A stretch of 15,837 bases of DNA, from contig DDKP01000098.1 in assembly GCA_002339745.1 (NCBI GenBank), forward strand, positions 1,654 through 17,490, read 5' to 3'. The first letter of the stretch is position 1. Each line of letters opens with the position of its first letter. Below, piece after piece: positions 13,915 through 15,837 of this stretch. The DNA comes from Firmicutes bacterium UBA2595. GTDB taxonomy: Bacteria > Bacillota > Thermincolia > Thermincolales > UBA2595. Both the position numbers and the translations under genes were made by a program. The notes below the pieces were generated by a model that ran no database searches, was not told the origin of the DNA, and saw only the letters and a program-made list of their open reading frames with translations.

Positions 13915-15137
13915 AAAAGAAAAATGCACTGGTATTTGTTTTTGACTGGGGTCTGTTAATAATTTTGGCCGTTGCCCTGGCGCTCCGCCTGTTTGTGTTG
14001 TTTACCGAAGGTAACCGCCTGTTTCTTGGTACGGACGATGATAATTACCGGGAAAGCGCTGAGATCCTGCTCCGCAGGGGAGTGCTTACCTATGGAGGTT
14101 GGCCGGAACCTACCGTATTTATAATGCCCGGTTACCCTCTAGTTCTGGCCGGGATATTTGCCCTGGCCGGTTCAACCGGTTGGCTGGCGGCAAGGCTCTT
14201 CCAGGTGCTAATCAGCCTGGTGGGGGTATGGCTTTCCGTTAAGATTGGCGACCGCTTAGGCGGGCGTCGGGTAGGCCTTCTTTCAGGACTGTTCCTGGCG
14301 GTTTACCCTCCCAATTTGACAGCGCCGGGCTTTCTTATGACCGAAGTTATGTTCGCAACCTTACTGCTGGCCGGCCTTTACTTGTTTATCAGGGCAGAAG
14401 AAGAAGGAAACTTCAAGCATCTTGTCTTGACAGGGTTTATACTGGGCCTGGCTACTTATTTCAGACCCACCAGCGGGCTCCTGCCCGTTGTTTACGGCTT
14501 ATACCTCCTTCTGAGGGGGTATTCATGGAAACGGACCGTGTACGCTGTGGCCGTGATGGGGGTTACCATGGTGGTATGTCTCTCGCCTTGGATTGCCAGG
14601 AACTATTTGCTTTACAAAGAGTTTATACCCTTTACGGTGGCAGGAGGCAACCCGTTCTTGCGAGGGACTTATATTGACGGTAAAATATATGAAAAATTTC
14701 CCTGGGTAAAAGGAAATCGCGTTATGTCAGACCGGGCCCAGATGGAATATGGCCTCAAACGTTTTGCAGAGGGCTTTCGTACCGATTTTTGGGCATACCT
14801 GCGCTGGTATACTCTGGGGAAGTTCCGGGATTTATGGGAGGGGCCTTATTACTACAAAGAACTTACATACCTGCCCAAGCCTTTGGTCAGGGTAGTTCAC
14901 CTTGTTTTAATGGCAGCCGGGGCGGCCGGACTGGTAACCGGTCTTCTGCGGCGCCAGCGACTGGCCCTGCTGTTCCTGGCTGTATCGGGGTATTTTACGT
15001 TGCTGCACATGGTCTACCTGGCTGCGCCTCGGTACTCATATCCTGTTGTACAGTTGATAGTAATTTTAGCGGCGTATTTTATTATTGAAGGGTATAACCA
15101 TTTCCAGGGCAAGAAATTATTAAAAAAGCAATTTTAA
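13905..15137 (+). CDS. GT39/ArnT-like membrane glycosyltransferase
   Basis: A 410-residue polytopic membrane protein of the PMT_2 (dolichyl-phosphate-mannose mannosyltransferase-like) superfamily, which uses polyprenyl-phosphate sugars to glycosylate proteins or envelope glycans. It has a first membrane segment at about 14-33, an external loop with the acidic catalytic-type motif Thr-Asp-Asp-Asp-Asn-Tyr (43-48), a conserved Met-Pro-Gly-Tyr-Pro stretch, and roughly eight further hydrophobic segments, the last near 380-400. The GTG start at 13905 has AAGGTGGGG 7 nt upstream and lies within the last codons of the nuclease remnant. The acceptor cannot be told from sequence. The gene seems unrelated to the neighbouring systems. 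Confidence 0.82.
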   Translation: MAIKKKNALVFVFDWGLLIILAVALALRLFVLFTEGNRLFLGTDDDNYRESAEILLRRGVLTYGGWPEPTVFIMPGYPLVLAGIFALAGSTGWLAARLFQVLISLVGVWLSVKIGDRLGGRRVGLLSGLFLAVYPPNLTAPGFLMTEVMFATLLLAGLYLFIRAEEEGNFKHLVLTGFILGLATYFRPTSGLLPVVYGLYLLLRGYSWKRTVYAVAVMGVTMVVCLSPWIARNYLLYKEFIPFTVAGGNPFLRGTYIDGKIYEKFPWVKGNRVMSDRAQMEYGLKRFAEGFRTDFWAYLRWYTLGKFRDLWEGPYYYKELTYLPKPLVRVVHLVLMAAGAAGLVTGLLRRQRLALLFLAVSGYFTLLHMVYLAAPRYSYPVVQLIVILAAYFIIEGYNHFQGKKLLKKQF

Positions 15138-15139
15138 GC

Positions 15140-15166
15140 AGCTACCGGTTAAGGTAGTTTTTTTTT
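15140..15166 (+). terminator. Intrinsic terminator after the glycosyltransferase gene
   Basis: AGCTACC (15140-15146), GGTTAA loop, GGTAGTT (15153-15159) form a short stem (5 Watson-Crick pairs plus a G-T and an A-T), followed by a run of T to 15166. Confidence 0.72.
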
Positions 15167-15229
15167 GCACATTTTTCGAACCCAACCATAGTATAGATAA
15201 ACCAGTAACCTGGACGGAGGGAGTTTTTC

Positions 15230-15837
15230 ATGCACCCGCTGATTGGAATATCATGTTCGTACGACCAGAAAGAAGAACGGTTCTTTATTGCTGATGCCTA
15301 CTGTGAGGCTGTTGTCAAATCAGGCGGTTATCCGGTAATTCTGCCGGGAATCGCAGGCGTAAAAATCTCCAGGCCTTACCTTGCCGCTGTGAATGGACTT
15401 ATCCTGACCGGCGGCGGAGATGTAGACCCTGTGTACTTCAACGAAGAGCCGCAGTTGGGCCTGGGGGAGATTACTCCAGACAGGGACAGGTTTGAAATAA
15501 TGCTGGTCAAAGCCGCGCTGAGAAAAAACATCCCGATTCTAGGGATTTGCCGTGGAGCCCAGGTATTAAACATCGCCTGCGGTGGAACCGTAATACAGCA
15601 TATACCTTCAGGTGTAAGAAAACCGTTAAAGCATTTCCAATCCGCGCCCAGGTGGTATCCGACCCATAAAATTACAGTGGCTGACAACAGCCGCTTGGCT
15701 AAAATCATGGGAATCAGGGTTGCCCGGGTTAACAGCTTCCACCACCAGGCAGTCAGGCAGCCGGCCCCCGGGTTTACCGCCTGTGCCAGGAGCAGTGACG
15801 AAGTGATTGAGGCAATTGAACATCCGGGGTACCGGTT
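15230..15837 (+). CDS. Peptidase C26 / gamma-glutamyl-GABA hydrolase-like protein (partial)
   Basis: 202 complete codons, open to the right edge. A class I amidotransferase-like hydrolase of the PuuD family that cleaves gamma-glutamyl amide bonds in the cytoplasm. Visible features are Leu-Thr-Gly-Gly-Gly-Asp-Val-Asp-Pro (59-67), the nucleophile elbow Gly-Ile-Cys-Arg-Gly-Ala-Gln with C107, and Ser-Phe-His-His-Gln-Ala-Val. The catalytic His-Pro-Glu motif should follow just outside the window; about 35-40 residues are missing. The ATG at 15230 follows GGAGGGAG. It could use gamma-glutamyl amines or peptides as nitrogen sources. The terminator upstream makes it a separate transcription unit; no convincing promoter was seen (TATAGAT near 15192 lacks a matching -35). 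Confidence 0.92.
   Translation, partial: MHPLIGISCSYDQKEERFFIADAYCEAVVKSGGYPVILPGIAGVKISRPYLAAVNGLILTGGGDVDPVYFNEEPQLGLGEITPDRDRFEIMLVKAALRKNIPILGICRGAQVLNIACGGTVIQHIPSGVRKPLKHFQSAPRWYPTHKITVADNSRLAKIMGIRVARVNSFHHQAVRQPAPGFTACARSSDEVIEAIEHPGYR

Noticed and set aside
1..15837. CRISPR arrays, tRNA or rRNA genes, insertion sequences
   Set aside because: No regularly spaced repeats, no tRNA-like folds, no rRNA-like stretches and no transposase ORFs were seen on either strand.

Overview
The window looks like a chromosomal segment of an anaerobic, Gram-positive, low-to-moderate GC bacterium. The gene repertoire (ydaO-type c-di-AMP riboswitch, GSI-alpha glutamine synthetases, an ANTAR antitermination regulator, a split ferredoxin-rich glutamate synthase, NdoAI/NdoA toxin-antitoxin) suggests a clostridial lineage, possibly Peptococcaceae. 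That assignment is inference from gene content and codon style; no database was searched.

Layout. (1) Positions 1-407: the minus strand carries a c-di-AMP (ydaO/yuaA) riboswitch reading out of the left edge; the rest is the divergent leader of the first plus-strand gene. (2) Positions 408-2341: an ANTAR response regulator and a glutamine-synthetase-like protein, coupled by an ATGA overlap. The receiver has Asn where the phosphoacceptor Asp should be, and the GS-like protein has Leu where the catalytic flap Glu should be. (3) Positions 2342-4186: a sigma-A promoter, a leader with an ANTAR-type hairpin overlapping an intrinsic terminator, then a stand-alone FMN-type glutamate synthase domain protein with an N-terminal Cys cluster. 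(4) Positions 4187-5849: a second promoter, a complete two-hairpin ANTAR antiterminator/terminator, then an intact glnA. (5) Positions 5996-11084: a five-gene split glutamate synthase operon: class II amidotransferase, ferredoxin-FMN synthase core, 4x[4Fe-4S] protein, NAD/FAD oxidoreductase, GXGXG beta-helix subunit. (6) Positions 11192-11939: an ndoAI-ndoA (MazEF) module with its own promoter and terminator. (7) Positions 12183-13914: a decayed DNA methylase plus a frameshifted PD-(D/E)XK nuclease, probably a dead restriction-modification locus. (8) Positions 13905-15137: a membrane GT39-like glycosyltransferase with terminator. (9) Positions 15230-15837: a peptidase C26 (PuuD-like) gene cut by the right edge.

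How it fits together. Regions 2-5 form an ammonium-assimilation island: GS makes glutamine, the split GltS converts glutamine and 2-oxoglutarate to glutamate, and two of the transcription units carry RNA leaders of the kind ANTAR proteins bind. The most interesting proposal is that the non-phosphorylatable ANTAR regulator and the apparently inactive GS paralogue form a nitrogen-sensing pair. In this model the pseudo-GS would replace the usual histidine kinase, and the pair would control readthrough into glnA and the FMN protein. The RNA structures and the residue substitutions are visible in the sequence; the partnership is inference.
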